A stretch of 36,517 bases of DNA from Peptococcaceae bacterium (GTDB lineage Bacteria; Bacillota; UBA994), in the NCBI GenBank assembly GCA_018334055.1, contig JAGXSS010000016.1, positions 1 through 36,517 on the forward strand, given 5' to 3'. Within the stretch, counting starts at the first letter, position 1. The number at the start of each line of letters is the position of its first letter. Shown here one piece after another: positions 1-10,168 of the stretch. Below the pieces are notes generated by a model. The model had not been told where the DNA came from. It saw nothing but the letters and a program-made list of their open reading frames with translations, and searched no databases. The position numbers were made by a program, and so were the translations under genes.

Positions 1-463
1 GCTGACGCGTGAAAATACCCAGTACACCGGCGATATAAGCAAATTGCTCACTAGAGAGAAAGCGCACTGTTTCTTCTTGGAACAAATCTGGCTTGCCTGC
101 AGCCAAGTACCCCTGACGTACTACCTCTTGTGCCAATGGGAAGACGTTCGGCATACGGATGGTGACGATTAGTTCAGCATTGTACTTAGCAGAGAGGGTA
201 GTTACATAGGTGAGCACCTCGAGCGCGGCAAAGGTCTGGGGGGCAGTGTCACCCGTAACGTCGGCGATGCCTGGGGAGAAGTGTACCGGCTTGCCCATTT
301 CGGTGGCACGGCCGATCGCCTCTTCGATGGCCTCAAGACCAGCGATGCGACGGAGTTTCACTAAGAACTTGCCATTTTTGGTCAGATAGACGACCAAAAC
401 TACGCAGATAGACACCACAACCATTGCCCAAAAACCAAAGATATTACCCTTGACTAATTCCAT
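1..463 (-). CDS. DUF6754-like membrane protein, C-terminus outside window
   Basis: Reading leftward from the ATG at 463, an open frame of 154 codons runs off the window edge, so the C-terminal part is missing. A good Shine-Dalgarno (GGGAGG, about 8 bases upstream) fixes the start. Residues about 8-28 form one hydrophobic segment, followed by a basic stretch (KLRRIAG) that should lie in the cytoplasm. Then comes an acidic/polar region with EEAIGRATEMGKPV at about residues 47-60 and alternating hydrophobic strands. This pattern resembles the DUF6754 proteins of Bacillota and Chloroflexota, which have no assigned function. I recognise the family by pattern only. The gene stands apart from its neighbours, with more than 370 bases of noncoding DNA upstream, so it is probably separately controlled. 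Confidence 0.72.
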   Translation of the reverse strand, partial: MELVKGNIFGFWAMVVVSICVVLVVYLTKNGKFLVKLRRIAGLEAIEEAIGRATEMGKPVHFSPGIADVTGDTAPQTFAALEVLTYVTTLSAKYNAELIVTIRMPNVFPLAQEVVRQGYLAAGKPDLFQEETVRFLSSEQFAYIAGVLGIFTRQ

Positions 464-619
464 TTTTTCACCTCCCTATATTTATATCAATCCCAAGCCT
501 TTGGCTGGGGAAGACTAAAGCATTTTAGTACTTTATCACTAACTATTGGCGAGGTTCTGCGCTTATTCCTGCTCTTCGTTAAAATATATCAAAAAATTTT
601 TTACAAGAAAAGCGCATAT

Positions 620-628
620 TTCGACAAA
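620..628 (-). promoter_or_regulatory. Putative Spo0A binding site (0A box)
   Basis: The minus strand reads TTTGTCGAA, which contains the full 0A-box core TGTCGAA. It sits just upstream of an AT-rich stretch that could hold the promoter of the DUF6754-like gene, about 160 bases before its start codon. A 7-base core can occur by chance, so this is only suggestive. The sporulation setting (SASP gene next door) makes it plausible. Confidence 0.35.
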
Positions 629-780
629 TTGTGACACCTCCATACTAGCAGACGGCATAGACAAAGAAAAATGCCCTCTCAACAAACTATGTCCTGCACA
701 ATCTTGCGTCCTCACTTTACATTACTTTAACGCTAGTTTTCTCAAGTACAAAAATTTATTCCTTTTTGATTCCTATAGCC

Positions 781-820
781 AGAAAACAAACCTAGCGCGC
801 AAGCGCTAGGTTTGTTTTCT
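781..820. terminator. Perfect 18-bp stem terminator, possibly bidirectional
   Basis: The arms at 781-798 and 803-820 are exact reverse complements around a 4-base loop (GCAA). A GC-rich core (CCTAGCGC) is flanked by A-rich and T-rich outer arms, so either strand ends the stem in a T-rich run (TTTGTTTTCT). It lies about 20 bases beyond the stop codon of the minus-strand SASP gene and can terminate that transcript. It could also stop any plus-strand transcription coming from the left. Confidence 0.85.
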
Positions 821-839
821 GCATAGATTTTGTTCATAC

Positions 840-1073
840 TCAATAGGTACCCTGCTCGCGCACTAAGGCCCTTTCTGCCATTTCGATCATCCGGCGCACC
901 ATGTGCCCTCCCACCGCGCCACAATCACGGGAGGGAACATGCCCCCAGTAGTCCTCGCTACCCTGATAGACTGGGATGCCCAGTTCCGCCGCAATTTCAT
1001 ACTTCATGTTGTCGAGCGCCTTGTGCGCTTCAGGCACGACTTTTTTGCCAATTTGTGCACTGCCTTTCGCCAT
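840..1073 (-). CDS. Small acid-soluble spore protein, alpha/beta type
   Basis: A 77-residue protein that coats and protects DNA in dormant spores and is degraded at germination. Both conserved blocks of the family are visible. The first, LDNMKYEIAAELGI at about residues 20-32, contains the GPR protease cleavage site around Glu26-Ile27-Ala28. The second is a C-terminal helix (GGHMVRRMIEMAERAL) close to the usual GxxxRRMVE pattern. The length is slightly above the usual 60-75. The ATG at 1073 follows a strong AAGGAGA ribosome site. The gene stands alone, with a perfect terminator downstream. I could not find a clear sigma-G promoter (the nearest -10 candidate is imperfect). One Cys (in SRDCGAVGG) is unusual for this family. 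Confidence 0.93.
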   Translation of the reverse strand: MAKGSAQIGKKVVPEAHKALDNMKYEIAAELGIPVYQGSEDYWGHVPSRDCGAVGGHMVRRMIEMAERALVREQGTY

Positions 1074-1228
1074 ATGAGATCATCTCCTTTCAGCTATAGA
1101 GTTCCCCTCTTAGCGACTAGAAATGATGCTTAAAATCTTGCTTTTTTTCTATAATTAACAACCGAGGCTTTGACACTATCCTGCCACATCACTTGTGCCC
1201 TTAAACCATGCAATAAATACCAAGAACG

Positions 1229-2581
1229 CTATTGTTTGCAACTAGCCATTTTTGTGGCAGCTATTCCTAGTGCGCATTCAATGCGTTTTTTCTGTAATGT
1301 GCAGGCTAAAGCATCGGGTTTGAGGAAGCTGCCATGGGAGTGAAACGCCGTGGCGTGACAGCCACCGCTACAAAAGAGTTTCGCCCAACAGGCTAGGCAG
1401 TCTGGTTTACGGTATAAGTTAGCCTGGGCTAGTTCCCTCGCTAGATTAAAGTTCTCTATCCCTTCCTGCACGGTGCCGATTTTGAATCTTTCGTCGCCGA
1501 CAAACTGATGGCAGGGATAGATGCTCCCCTCTGGCGTTACCGCCACGTAGTCCCATCCCGCACCACAACCGATGATGCGTTTGCCAAAGCAAGGGCCGTC
1601 ATAGGTCGATAAATTAAAATGAAAAAAATTAAAAGGTTCACCGCCCTCAAGTTTCTCGAGGTAGTAATCAGTTAAGCGCTCATACTCACGGCAGAGAGTT
1701 TGCATATGTTCCTCAGTCAACGCATAGTCTCCCCCCACTCCGCCAACAACCGGCTCCAGAGAGATCTCCCGTAGACCAAGGTCGTACAGATGCGCTACAT
1801 CTTTTGCAAAATCTAAATTATGGGCGGTATAGGTGCCGCGCACATAGTAATTCCTACTATTTCGGCTTTGCAAGAATCTCTGAATGTTCTCGCTCACGAG
1901 ACTGTAACTCCCGCCATCATCAGCCGAGGGGCGCATAAAGTCATTTACTGCCGCGCGCCCATCAAGGCTGAGCACCACTGCAATTTCATGTTCATTTAAA
2001 AAATTTGTTTCTGCATCGCCAAGCAAGGTAGCGTTCGTGGTCAAGGTGAAACGCATAATCTTGCCGCACCTTTGTGCCTCTTGCCGGCCATAGTCCACCA
2101 AGGCTTTTACCACGGCGAAATTTAATAATGGCTCGCCACCGAAAAAGTCTACCTCTAAATGCTTGCGGCTACCCGAAGATCGCAACAGAAAGTCTATGGC
2201 GGCCTTCCCAGTTGCGACATCGAGCAGACTGCGACCACCACCAAAATTGCCGGTGGCAGCAAAACAGTATCGACAGCGCAAATTACAGTCATGGGCAACG
2301 TGCAGGCACAGGGCTTTAATTTGCGGAACATCTTCAAGTCGTTTTGGCTCTGCCGGCAAGGCAACATCGAGCAACCCTTCATCACAAAGGGCCTTTACTT
2401 CCGCTAACGCTTCATCAATTGCGCCCGGCGAAAAACTTGCACCGAGCCTTTCCTTTAGTTCCTCCGGCGAAAATTTGCCCCAATCCCTTATAATTTCGCC
2501 TGCTAACTTGTCCACTGAAAATAAAGACCCTGTAACAGGGTCAAGAACCAAGGTTTTTTCCCGGAAATTAAATACATGCAC
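1229..2581 (-). CDS. scfB: Radical SAM SCIFF-peptide maturase (thioether cross-link forming)
   Basis: This 450-residue enzyme installs sulfur-to-alpha-carbon thioether cross-links in the SCIFF peptide encoded immediately upstream. The radical-SAM 4Fe-4S site C99-NLR-C103-RY-C106 is present. A SPASM/twitch-type C-terminal region carries further cysteines for auxiliary clusters (GCGAGWDY, YPCHQF, CLACWAKLFCSGGC). The N-terminal ~90 residues, with a LVLDPVTGSLFSVD-like segment, match the RiPP-recognition part of this family. The open frame extends to a TTG at 2614, but that lies inside scfA. The GTG at 2581, two bases after the scfA stop, gives the normal family N-terminus (HVFNF). The two genes are therefore translationally coupled. 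The product function is unknown in any organism. Confidence 0.93.
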   Translation of the reverse strand: MHVFNFREKTLVLDPVTGSLFSVDKLAGEIIRDWGKFSPEELKERLGASFSPGAIDEALAEVKALCDEGLLDVALPAEPKRLEDVPQIKALCLHVAHDCNLRCRYCFAATGNFGGGRSLLDVATGKAAIDFLLRSSGSRKHLEVDFFGGEPLLNFAVVKALVDYGRQEAQRCGKIMRFTLTTNATLLGDAETNFLNEHEIAVVLSLDGRAAVNDFMRPSADDGGSYSLVSENIQRFLQSRNSRNYYVRGTYTAHNLDFAKDVAHLYDLGLREISLEPVVGGVGGDYALTEEHMQTLCREYERLTDYYLEKLEGGEPFNFFHFNLSTYDGPCFGKRIIGCGAGWDYVAVTPEGSIYPCHQFVGDERFKIGTVQEGIENFNLARELAQANLYRKPDCLACWAKLFCSGGCHATAFHSHGSFLKPDALACTLQKKRIECALGIAATKMASCKQ

Positions 2582-2582
2582 T

Positions 2583-2729
2583 TTATTTCTTGCTCTGGCA
2601 GTTTTGGTTGCCAACGGTGCACGAGGTCTTGCATGCCGATTGACAAGAAGTCTGGCACTCTCTGCAGGGAACGTGGTTTTCCGTTGTCTTGATGTTGCCC
2701 TTAACTATAATTGTGATGTGTTTGTTCAT
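2583..2729 (-). CDS. scfA: SCIFF peptide precursor (six Cys in forty-five residues)
   Basis: A 48-residue ORF, too short for routine ORF calling, found by reading upstream of the maturase. It starts MNKHITIIVKGNIKTTENHV and continues with PCRECQTSCQSACKTSCTV and GNQNCQSKK, giving the six cysteines of the SCIFF family: C22, C25, C29, C33, C37 and C44. The N-terminal half is the leader recognised by the maturase and the Cys/Thr/Ser-rich half is the modified core. The ribosome site AAGGGGGG lies about 8 bases before the ATG at 2729, and a promoter at 2759-2787 precedes it. The family is nearly universal in Clostridia, which places the organism. Confidence 0.95.
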   Translation of the reverse strand: MNKHITIIVKGNIKTTENHVPCRECQTSCQSACKTSCTVGNQNCQSKK

Positions 2730-2758
2730 GGCGAAGCCCCCCTTAAGATATCCGACTC

Positions 2759-2787
2759 ATTCTACCACGTTAATAAATGCGGGTAAA
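2759..2787 (-). promoter_or_regulatory. Sigma-A-type promoter of scfAB
   Basis: On the minus strand TTTACC (2787-2782) and TAGAAT (2764-2759) are separated by exactly 17 bases. This gives 4/6 and 5/6 matches to the vegetative consensus and puts the transcript start about 20-25 bases before the scfA ribosome site. It implies that scfAB is transcribed independently of the large operon upstream. A short stem (2796-2801 with 2825-2830) lies just upstream but lacks a T-run. Confidence 0.6.
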
Positions 2788-2870
2788 GTACGGCAGACTC
2801 CCCTTGCGGCGCACGGGACACCGTGGAGTCAGTATCACCGCAGAAAAAATCTTAGATTTGCGAAAGGTCG

Positions 2871-3308
2871 TTACTTTCTCTTACGCAACGAGGCCCTAGC
2901 CTTAGGTGCAAAAAGACCGCCAATCCCGCCGCAAACTATTGCGCCGCCGACACGCCACAGCACCTCCGCGGCAATCGGCTCGGTCAGCACAAAGGCGCCT
3001 AATGCCAAGACTGCCAGACTATATAAAAGCCCTACCAGACTTCCGTAGAGGAGCGCACTGCGACCGGCGAGACGTGCGGCGAAGCTCCCCCCCCAGAGTA
3101 TGCTAAAGACACCGGAGATAGTGGCAACCAGCGACATATGCCGATCAGCAAGCGCAGTGTAAGCGAACAGCAAGCTGACGATGGCAAAAAGCAACATCGA
3201 GAGAAGGAGTGCTGCCACAGTCCCTTTAATGACAGACAAACCCTGGAAGTTTACCTGCTCCACCTCGCCCCCCCGGCCAAGCCCCCGCCGCGGCAACATC
3301 CGCGCCAT
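2871..3308 (-). CDS. TIGR04086-family membrane protein
   Basis: A 145-residue integral membrane protein of unknown function. After a short basic N-terminus (MARMLPRRGLGRGG) there are about four hydrophobic segments: LSMLLFAIVSLLFAYTA, SLVATISGVFSILWGGSFAA, LLYGSLVGLLYSLAVLALGA and VGGAIVCGGIGGLFAP. A basic tail (KARASLRKRK) follows. The ATG at 3308 has a GAGGGGG ribosome site. The open frame extends 24 codons further upstream, but those residues look noncoding. TIGR04086 proteins commonly sit between yajC and scfA in Clostridia. Here yajC is missing and the gene lies between tgt and scfA, which supports the call. A hairpin that can hide the ribosome site lies in the upstream gap. Confidence 0.78.
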   Translation of the reverse strand: MARMLPRRGLGRGGEVEQVNFQGLSVIKGTVAALLLSMLLFAIVSLLFAYTALADRHMSLVATISGVFSILWGGSFAARLAGRSALLYGSLVGLLYSLAVLALGAFVLTEPIAAEVLWRVGGAIVCGGIGGLFAPKARASLRKRK

Positions 3309-3315
3309 CACAAAA

Positions 3316-3357
3316 ACCCCCTCTGTCTTTTTATAAAGACTATTAGCGAAGGGGGGT
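3316..3357 (-). promoter_or_regulatory. Hairpin that can mask the TIGR04086 gene ribosome site or act as attenuator
   Basis: On the minus strand ACCCCCCT (3357-3350) can pair with AGGGGGT (3322-3316), enclosing a second perfect stem GTCTTT/AAAGAC (3340-3335 with 3330-3325). The 3' arm contains the ribosome site of the gene starting at 3308 and is followed by five T residues. The structure could work as a weak intrinsic terminator after tgt, a translation switch, or both. Confidence 0.45.
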
Positions 3358-3386
3358 ACATATGCCATGCCCAAGAACAAGGACCT

Positions 3387-5536
<2,150 letters not shown>

Positions 5537-5581
5537 ACCTTTCCTCCTTGACGCCGAGCTTCTGCCACAGCATTGCTTTTA

Positions 5582-7411
5582 CTAGTAGACTAGGGTAATC
5601 AAGTCAACACCACGATAATAATGTAGCAAGATGTCGCGAAATGTATGCGCTCTTTCGGCCATGCCGCGAGCTCCCCACTGGCTCATGCCGACCCCATGGC
5701 CCCACCCGCTGCCACTAAAGACGAAGCTTGTGGGCACGGCATTGATAACTCTAGACCCCATGCCCCCTTCTACCACATGCTGCTCCCTAACCGGCAAGAC
5801 ATGTTGCCCCGAGGCCGTTGCCATATGAGCGTTCTGCAAAGTTGCTACTCTGTGCACCGATTGGCCATTATGCACAAAGAGAGGTGCGGTATTGGCGGAG
5901 ACATTGTACATAGTCGAGCGTAGCGCAAACAAGCCGGGGGTGCCATCGAACAGACGGGCTTGTTGCCGGGTATAAGTAACTGTCCCCCTGGTACCGGCAA
6001 TCACTAGCTCTGCCACCCGCCCTGAAGAAAATCTACGGGCAATGCTGATGGAAAGTACGGTGCCCACGTCCCCTCGGTTGTGGCGCACGATATTTTGTAT
6101 GGCCTGTTGCGTGATTTCGGTATGCCAGCTGGTATGGGTACTGCCCGCCAAAGCCGGGAAAGGGTCCGACGTACCGACGAGGAAGGGCTGTGGCGAACCT
6201 CCCCAGACATTTTCAACGCTCTCGGTGTGTCCACCGCTGTCTGAATGATAAAAGGTAGACGCAGGGCGCCCATTAAAGAAAATTATCACCCCCCGCGTTT
6301 CATCCACGGCGCGGTTAGAGTTCGGGTGTTCCCAAGCCACTCCCCCGTAGGCTTGACAACAGGTACTCAGAGTGCACAAATCAAAACCGTCCGCCGCATG
6401 GCGATTGCGATTGGCGTAGGCGTATGTTCGTGCCACCACAGCCTGGGCCTTCAACGCCTCGAGTGGCCAGGAGGCGGGCATCTCCCGCGGTACCACACCC
6501 TTAAGGTAGTCATCGACATCCATGATGCCGATTACCAACATCCGGTGGGCACTGTTGACTGCGAACTCGAATATCCCGCGGTGCATGCGCCCCTCTATAC
6601 TCATGGCAGCATCTTGCCCTTGCACAATCTCCACCCGTAAAGCCCGGCGGGGCAGGTTAGCGAAGACAAACAATTGCCGGCCATCATGTCTGATGACTTC
6701 CAGGCGCTGTGAATCAGGAGAGACAGTGCTCCAGGCAACTTCTGGTATCGTTGTCGCCAGCCGTTCCCGCCATAAATTAAGTTCGCTGGCATCTCTGGCC
6801 CTACCCGCTGCTACCCGAAAGTTACCATCGAAGAACAGACGCGATTCAAGACCAACGGCGGACAAACGCTCGCGCAGCACCTCGGCCTCGGCCTGAGAGA
6901 AAAAACTGTCTGTTGTTAGGAACATCTGCCCACGCACTTGACCGTGAAGACCTGCCTGCGCGAGAAGCGGCAGACCTTGCTCGGCCTGCTCTACCGTAAA
7001 GAACAAGCCCCCCACCGCAAAGAAGTTGCCTCCCTCACGGACCACAAAGGCAGGGCTCAAAGTGACCGGCCAGCGAGCCACCGCTCCTTCTGCCTCGGTC
7101 AAGGTGATGAATGGCCCCGCCTGAAGGCGCACAGCCTCACGCTCCACTCTCCACGCCCCAGCATCATCGACCGCAATCTCTGCTCTATGCTCCAAAAAAT
7201 CTGCCATGAAAAATCTCACTTGCCCCGCGTAACGCAGGGAAGCCGCAGACAAGCTATTGACCCCATGATGTAGGCCGATACGAAAGATACCGGTTGCGAT
7301 AACAACACCATCGGCATAAACTGGGAATTGCGTCCACAAGGCCGTTGCCATGAGCGCCACACAAACAAGCAGAGCCAGCATGGGGCGTGCACTCCGAGCA
7401 AAAAGCGACAT
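5582..7411 (-). CDS. SpoIID/LytB-domain protein with SPOR-like repeats
   Basis: A secreted or membrane-anchored protein of 609 residues. ATG 7411 follows a GAGAGGGGAT ribosome site, and the 29 codons before it overlap non-coding sequence and the queH end. Residues about 8-30 form a signal peptide or anchor. Residues ~120-200 look like repeats of a SPOR-like fold (FAVGGLFFTVEQAEQG, MFLTTDSFFSQAEAE). From about residue 280 the SpoIID domain is clear: YLKGVVPREMPASWPLEALKAQAV, RTYAYAN, a Cys-rich LCTLSTCCQAYGG, YHSDSGGHTE, and a C-terminal GSGWGHGVGMSQWGA. SpoIID is a lytic transglycosylase acting on peptidoglycan at engulfment. LytB-type relatives with wall-binding repeats act on vegetative walls, and this is more likely one of those. 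It sits between queH and queA, as in several Clostridia. Confidence 0.9.
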   Translation of the reverse strand: MSLFARSARPMLALLVCVALMATALWTQFPVYADGVVIATGIFRIGLHHGVNSLSAASLRYAGQVRFFMADFLEHRAEIAVDDAGAWRVEREAVRLQAGPFITLTEAEGAVARWPVTLSPAFVVREGGNFFAVGGLFFTVEQAEQGLPLLAQAGLHGQVRGQMFLTTDSFFSQAEAEVLRERLSAVGLESRLFFDGNFRVAAGRARDASELNLWRERLATTIPEVAWSTVSPDSQRLEVIRHDGRQLFVFANLPRRALRVEIVQGQDAAMSIEGRMHRGIFEFAVNSAHRMLVIGIMDVDDYLKGVVPREMPASWPLEALKAQAVVARTYAYANRNRHAADGFDLCTLSTCCQAYGGVAWEHPNSNRAVDETRGVIIFFNGRPASTFYHSDSGGHTESVENVWGGSPQPFLVGTSDPFPALAGSTHTSWHTEITQQAIQNIVRHNRGDVGTVLSISIARRFSSGRVAELVIAGTRGTVTYTRQQARLFDGTPGLFALRSTMYNVSANTAPLFVHNGQSVHRVATLQNAHMATASGQHVLPVREQHVVEGGMGSRVINAVPTSFVFSGSGWGHGVGMSQWGARGMAERAHTFRDILLHYYRGVDLITLVY

Positions 7412-7448
7412 AATGATCCCCTCTCCGCATGGCCTTAGATAAACCCTA

Positions 7449-8027
7449 CTATTCCAGAAGCCCATGGCTATTTCCTGCAAGCAATTTCTTCCGGCCATGC
7501 TCCACTACCCTTTCTGTAAGGCTGTAGTGGCAGCCGCAATAGTTTTGGCGGTAAAGCCTGAGTTCTCGTGCCAATTGATATGTCGCTCGGAAATATGGCC
7601 GTAAATCATCGTAATGAAAAACCGCACCATAATGCGACCCCATTTCCTCCCCAGCCTGTTTAATTAAATCGTGCTTCTGAAAGGGGCTAATGAGGAGGGT
7701 GGTACTAAAAGCATCAAAGCCTTTGGTGGCTGCTAGCTCAGCTACCCTGCCTAGGCGTAAGCGATAGCAACGATAGCACCTGGTTTGAGGGTCGGCTTCT
7801 ACTGCCGCCAGCCAACTACTAGGAATGTCACTTTTGTCATCGATCCACAAATCGAGCCCCTTGTTGGCGTAAAGAGACTTAGCCGCCTCCATACGTTTCT
7901 CATGCTCAGTGGCGGGATGAATGTTGGGATTGTAAAACCATCCGGTCAAATCATGTCCGGTCGCCTGCCAATGTTTAACAACATAGGTGGAGCAAGGCCC
8001 ACAGCATGTGTGGAGCAAGATGCGCAT
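7449..8027 (-). CDS. queH: Epoxyqueuosine reductase QueH
   Basis: A 192-residue protein of the QueH (formerly DUF208) family. It reduces epoxyqueuosine to queuosine in tRNA and replaces the cobalamin-dependent QueG. Diagnostic cysteines are visible: HTCCGPC near the N-terminus, CYRCYRLR in the middle and YCGCHYS near the C-terminus, which supply an iron-sulfur cluster and adjacent metal site. YNPNIHPATEHEKR and STTLLISPFQKH are conserved. ATG 8027 begins one base after the ruvB stop. Finding queH with queA and tgt shows that the late queuosine steps are clustered. No preQ1 synthesis genes (queCDEF) are in the window, so preQ1 could be made elsewhere or imported. Confidence 0.95.
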   Translation of the reverse strand: MRILLHTCCGPCSTYVVKHWQATGHDLTGWFYNPNIHPATEHEKRMEAAKSLYANKGLDLWIDDKSDIPSSWLAAVEADPQTRCYRCYRLRLGRVAELAATKGFDAFSTTLLISPFQKHDLIKQAGEEMGSHYGAVFHYDDLRPYFRATYQLARELRLYRQNYCGCHYSLTERVVEHGRKKLLAGNSHGLLE

Positions 8028-8028
8028 C

Positions 8029-9051
8029 TCACCACAACCTCTGTTGGTCGGATGGTCCTATAGGTTCTTTCTTCATGTACGCCCACCCGAGGCGTGTTAC
8101 AACCCGCCCCCGCGGCGTGCGCTGTATGAAGCCAATCTGCAACAGATAGGGCTCCATGACATCTTCTATGGTCTCTGTAGCCTCGCTGATGGCAGCACCT
8201 AGAGTGTCAAGGCCCACGGGGCCACCCTCGAACTTGGTAAGCATCGCCTCTAGCAACTTATGGTCAGTGCCATCAAGCCCAAGCTCATCCACTTCGAGCA
8301 AGGCCAAAGCGTAACCAGCCACTTCCGCAGTAATTTCGCCATCGCCCTTGACTTGCGCAAAGTCGCGCACTCGCCTGAGCAAGCGATTAACCACCCGTGG
8401 AGTGCCGCGCGAGCGTTTGGCGATTTCTTGCGCACCTTTGGAGTTAATTTTAACGTCAAGAATGCGTGCTGAACGCAGAACAATCTCTTCTAATTCCTGG
8501 TCAGTGTAGAATTCCAATCTACTGACGACGCCAAACCTATCTCTGAGTGGTGAAGACAAAGACCCCGCCCTGGTCGTCGCGCCGATGAGAGTAAACTTAG
8601 GCAGGTCTAAGCGGATACTTCTGGCGCTAGGGCCCTTGCCGATAATAATGTCTAGCGCGTAATCTTCCAAGGCCGGATAAAGAACTTCTTCCACCGCTCG
8701 GCTGAGGCGGTGTATCTCATCGATAAACAGACAATCACCTTCCGCTAAGTTCGTGAGCAAGGCGGCCAAATCACCCGGACGCTCGATAGCCGGTCCCGAG
8801 GTAATGCGGAAGTTGACGCCTAACTCATTGGCAATCACCCCAGCTAAAGTTGTCTTGCCTAACCCCGGCGGTCCATACAGGAGCACATGGTCAAGAGCCT
8901 CTTTGCGCTGACGCGCGGCCTCAATAAAAACCTGCAGATTCTGCTTGACTTTCGTTTGGCCGATGTATTCACGCAAGTACCGAGGCCTCAAGCTGCCTTC
9001 AAAAGTTTCGTCTCCCGCCTGTGGCAGGGGATTAATTACGCGTTCAGACAT
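8029..9051 (-). CDS. ruvB: Holliday junction branch migration ATPase RuvB
   Basis: Hexameric AAA+ motor that drives branch migration with RuvA. It is 340 residues, the standard length. The RuvB N-terminal block [12 protein letters not shown] is followed by Walker [10 protein letters not shown], Walker B DEIHRL, the sensor region GATTRAG with PLRDRFG (arginine finger), and a C-terminal winged helix ending in [12 protein letters not shown]. The ATG overlaps the ruvA stop by one base (TAATG), so translation is coupled. The gene belongs to the ruvC-ruvA-ruvB block in the middle of the long minus-strand operon. Confidence 0.98.
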   Translation of the reverse strand: MSERVINPLPQAGDETFEGSLRPRYLREYIGQTKVKQNLQVFIEAARQRKEALDHVLLYGPPGLGKTTLAGVIANELGVNFRITSGPAIERPGDLAALLTNLAEGDCLFIDEIHRLSRAVEEVLYPALEDYALDIIIGKGPSARSIRLDLPKFTLIGATTRAGSLSSPLRDRFGVVSRLEFYTDQELEEIVLRSARILDVKINSKGAQEIAKRSRGTPRVVNRLLRRVRDFAQVKGDGEITAEVAGYALALLEVDELGLDGTDHKLLEAMLTKFEGGPVGLDTLGAAISEATETIEDVMEPYLLQIGFIQRTPRGRVVTRLGWAYMKKEPIGPSDQQRLW

Positions 9052-9665
9052 TACTCTACCCCTCCGGCCATAGCCCGTAGCACCGCCTTAAGAAGTTCCT
9101 CCACGGTGGCACCCGCGCCAAACAGCGCTTGTGCCTGCTTTAGGTGTCTACTGACCTCCTGCTCTTGGTATCCTAAAGCAAGGAGAGCCCCAAGCGCCAG
9201 TCCGGAAGCCTCACCGGCCTCAACTGTTGAATGGAATGTGGTCGACCCCAATTCATCGCCAACATGGCGGGAGATTTTTTCTTTTAACTCTAGTATCAAG
9301 CGCTGCGCAGTCTTCTTTCCGATGCCCGGGATTTTCGTCAAGTAGCCGACATCGCTCGTCACGATGGCTCCGTAGATATTGGCAGCGCTACCAGCGCCAC
9401 AAATACTCAGTGCCGCCTTAGGCCCAATACCAGATACGGTCAACAAAACCAGAAACAGGTTGAGCGTCTCCGGTTCCGGGAAACCGTATAGTGACATCTC
9501 ATCCTCACGAACCAAAAGATAGGTATAAAACTTCACCTTTGCTTCCAATTGTAGCGAGGATAGCGTTCTTGCCGTAGTAAAAATGTGATATCCTATGCCA
9601 CCATTATCAACAATCGCCGCAGTAACCGTCTTGGCTTGCAAGTGACCAGAAATATAACTATACAC
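9051..9665 (-). CDS. ruvA: Holliday junction DNA helicase subunit RuvA
   Basis: RuvA tetramers bind the four-way junction and load RuvB. The N-terminal OB fold ([27 protein letters not shown]), tandem helix-hairpin-helix motifs ([32 protein letters not shown]) and the C-terminal RuvB-binding domain ([11 protein letters not shown]) are all present over 204 residues. The start is the GTG at 9665, which overlaps the ruvC stop (TAGTG) and follows a GGGGGGGCGAGGG ribosome site. The frame extends to 9722, but the extra residues fall inside ruvC and do not match the family. Confidence 0.97.
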   Translation of the reverse strand: MYSYISGHLQAKTVTAAIVDNGGIGYHIFTTARTLSSLQLEAKVKFYTYLLVREDEMSLYGFPEPETLNLFLVLLTVSGIGPKAALSICGAGSAANIYGAIVTSDVGYLTKIPGIGKKTAQRLILELKEKISRHVGDELGSTTFHSTVEAGEASGLALGALLALGYQEQEVSRHLKQAQALFGAGATVEELLKAVLRAMAGGVE

Positions 9666-10168
9666 TACCCTCGCCCCCCCTTGTGTATCGCGGCGGAAAA
9701 CCGGTGAGATTGCAGGTGACAAAGAGCAATGGCCACCGCGTCGGCCGCGTCATCAGGGCGAATTACCTCCCCTAGTCCTAGTAGCGACTGCACCATGCGT
9801 TGCATCTGCCCTTTGTCCGCTCTTCCAAAACCAGTTATAGCCTGCTTAACTTGGAGAGGGGTATACTCAGTAATAGGTACATGGTTATTAGCTAGCGCTA
9901 GTATAATCACGCCTCTAGCCTCAGCAACGGCCATGGCGGTGGTCACATTGGTATTAAAAAAGAGCTTTTCCACCGCGCCCGCCGCAAGTTTGTGCCTACT
10001 AACCACGGCCATGCACTCACTATATAAAATCTGTAAGCGCTCGGCGGTCGGGCTGGCAGAGAGGGTGCGGATGCAACCGACCTCTAAGAGCGAAATCCTG
10101 CCGGCTTTTTCTTCGACTATGCCGTAGCCGGTAAGAGCCAACCCCGGATCTATGCCTAGAACAATCAT
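9665..10168 (-). CDS. ruvC: Holliday junction resolvase RuvC
   Basis: Dimeric endonuclease that cuts Holliday junctions after RuvAB migration. It is 167 residues, as usual. The acidic catalytic residues can be read: Asp7 in GIDPGLALTGYG, Glu in VEKLFF (about residue 67) and the C-terminal DAADAVAIALCH Asp pair. Its ATG overlaps the nadE stop by four bases and its stop overlaps the ruvA start, so ruvC-ruvA-ruvB are translated as a coupled set. It lacks the usual upstream yebC neighbour. NAD synthase occupies that position instead. Confidence 0.97.
   Translation of the reverse strand: MIVLGIDPGLALTGYGIVEEKAGRISLLEVGCIRTLSASPTAERLQILYSECMAVVSRHKLAAGAVEKLFFNTNVTTAMAVAEARGVIILALANNHVPITEYTPLQVKQAITGFGRADKGQMQRMVQSLLGLGEVIRPDDAADAVAIALCHLQSHRFSAAIHKGGRG

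Larger units (their letters stand above)
464..839. other. 376-base noncoding stretch with leader, 0A-like box and terminator
   Basis: No convincing gene lies here. The only sizeable frame (plus strand, 546-809) has an unnatural composition and no ribosome site. On the minus strand, toward the DUF6754-like gene, I see a Spo0A-box-like sequence at 620-628, an AT-rich stretch with TATATT-like -10 candidates at about 570-600, and two small hairpins in the presumed leader: 514-529 (6-bp stem) and 492-510 (8-bp stem with one mismatch, 3-base loop). The right end carries the perfect terminator hairpin at 781-820. Confidence 0.55.

Noticed and set aside
546-809. 87-codon plus-strand open frame in the noncoding stretch
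   Set aside because: No ribosome site, odd residue composition, and it runs into the terminator hairpin at 781-820.
2163-2786. 207-codon plus-strand frame over scfB/scfA
   Set aside because: It lies antisense to the well-supported radical-SAM maturase and SCIFF peptide, so it is a shadow frame.
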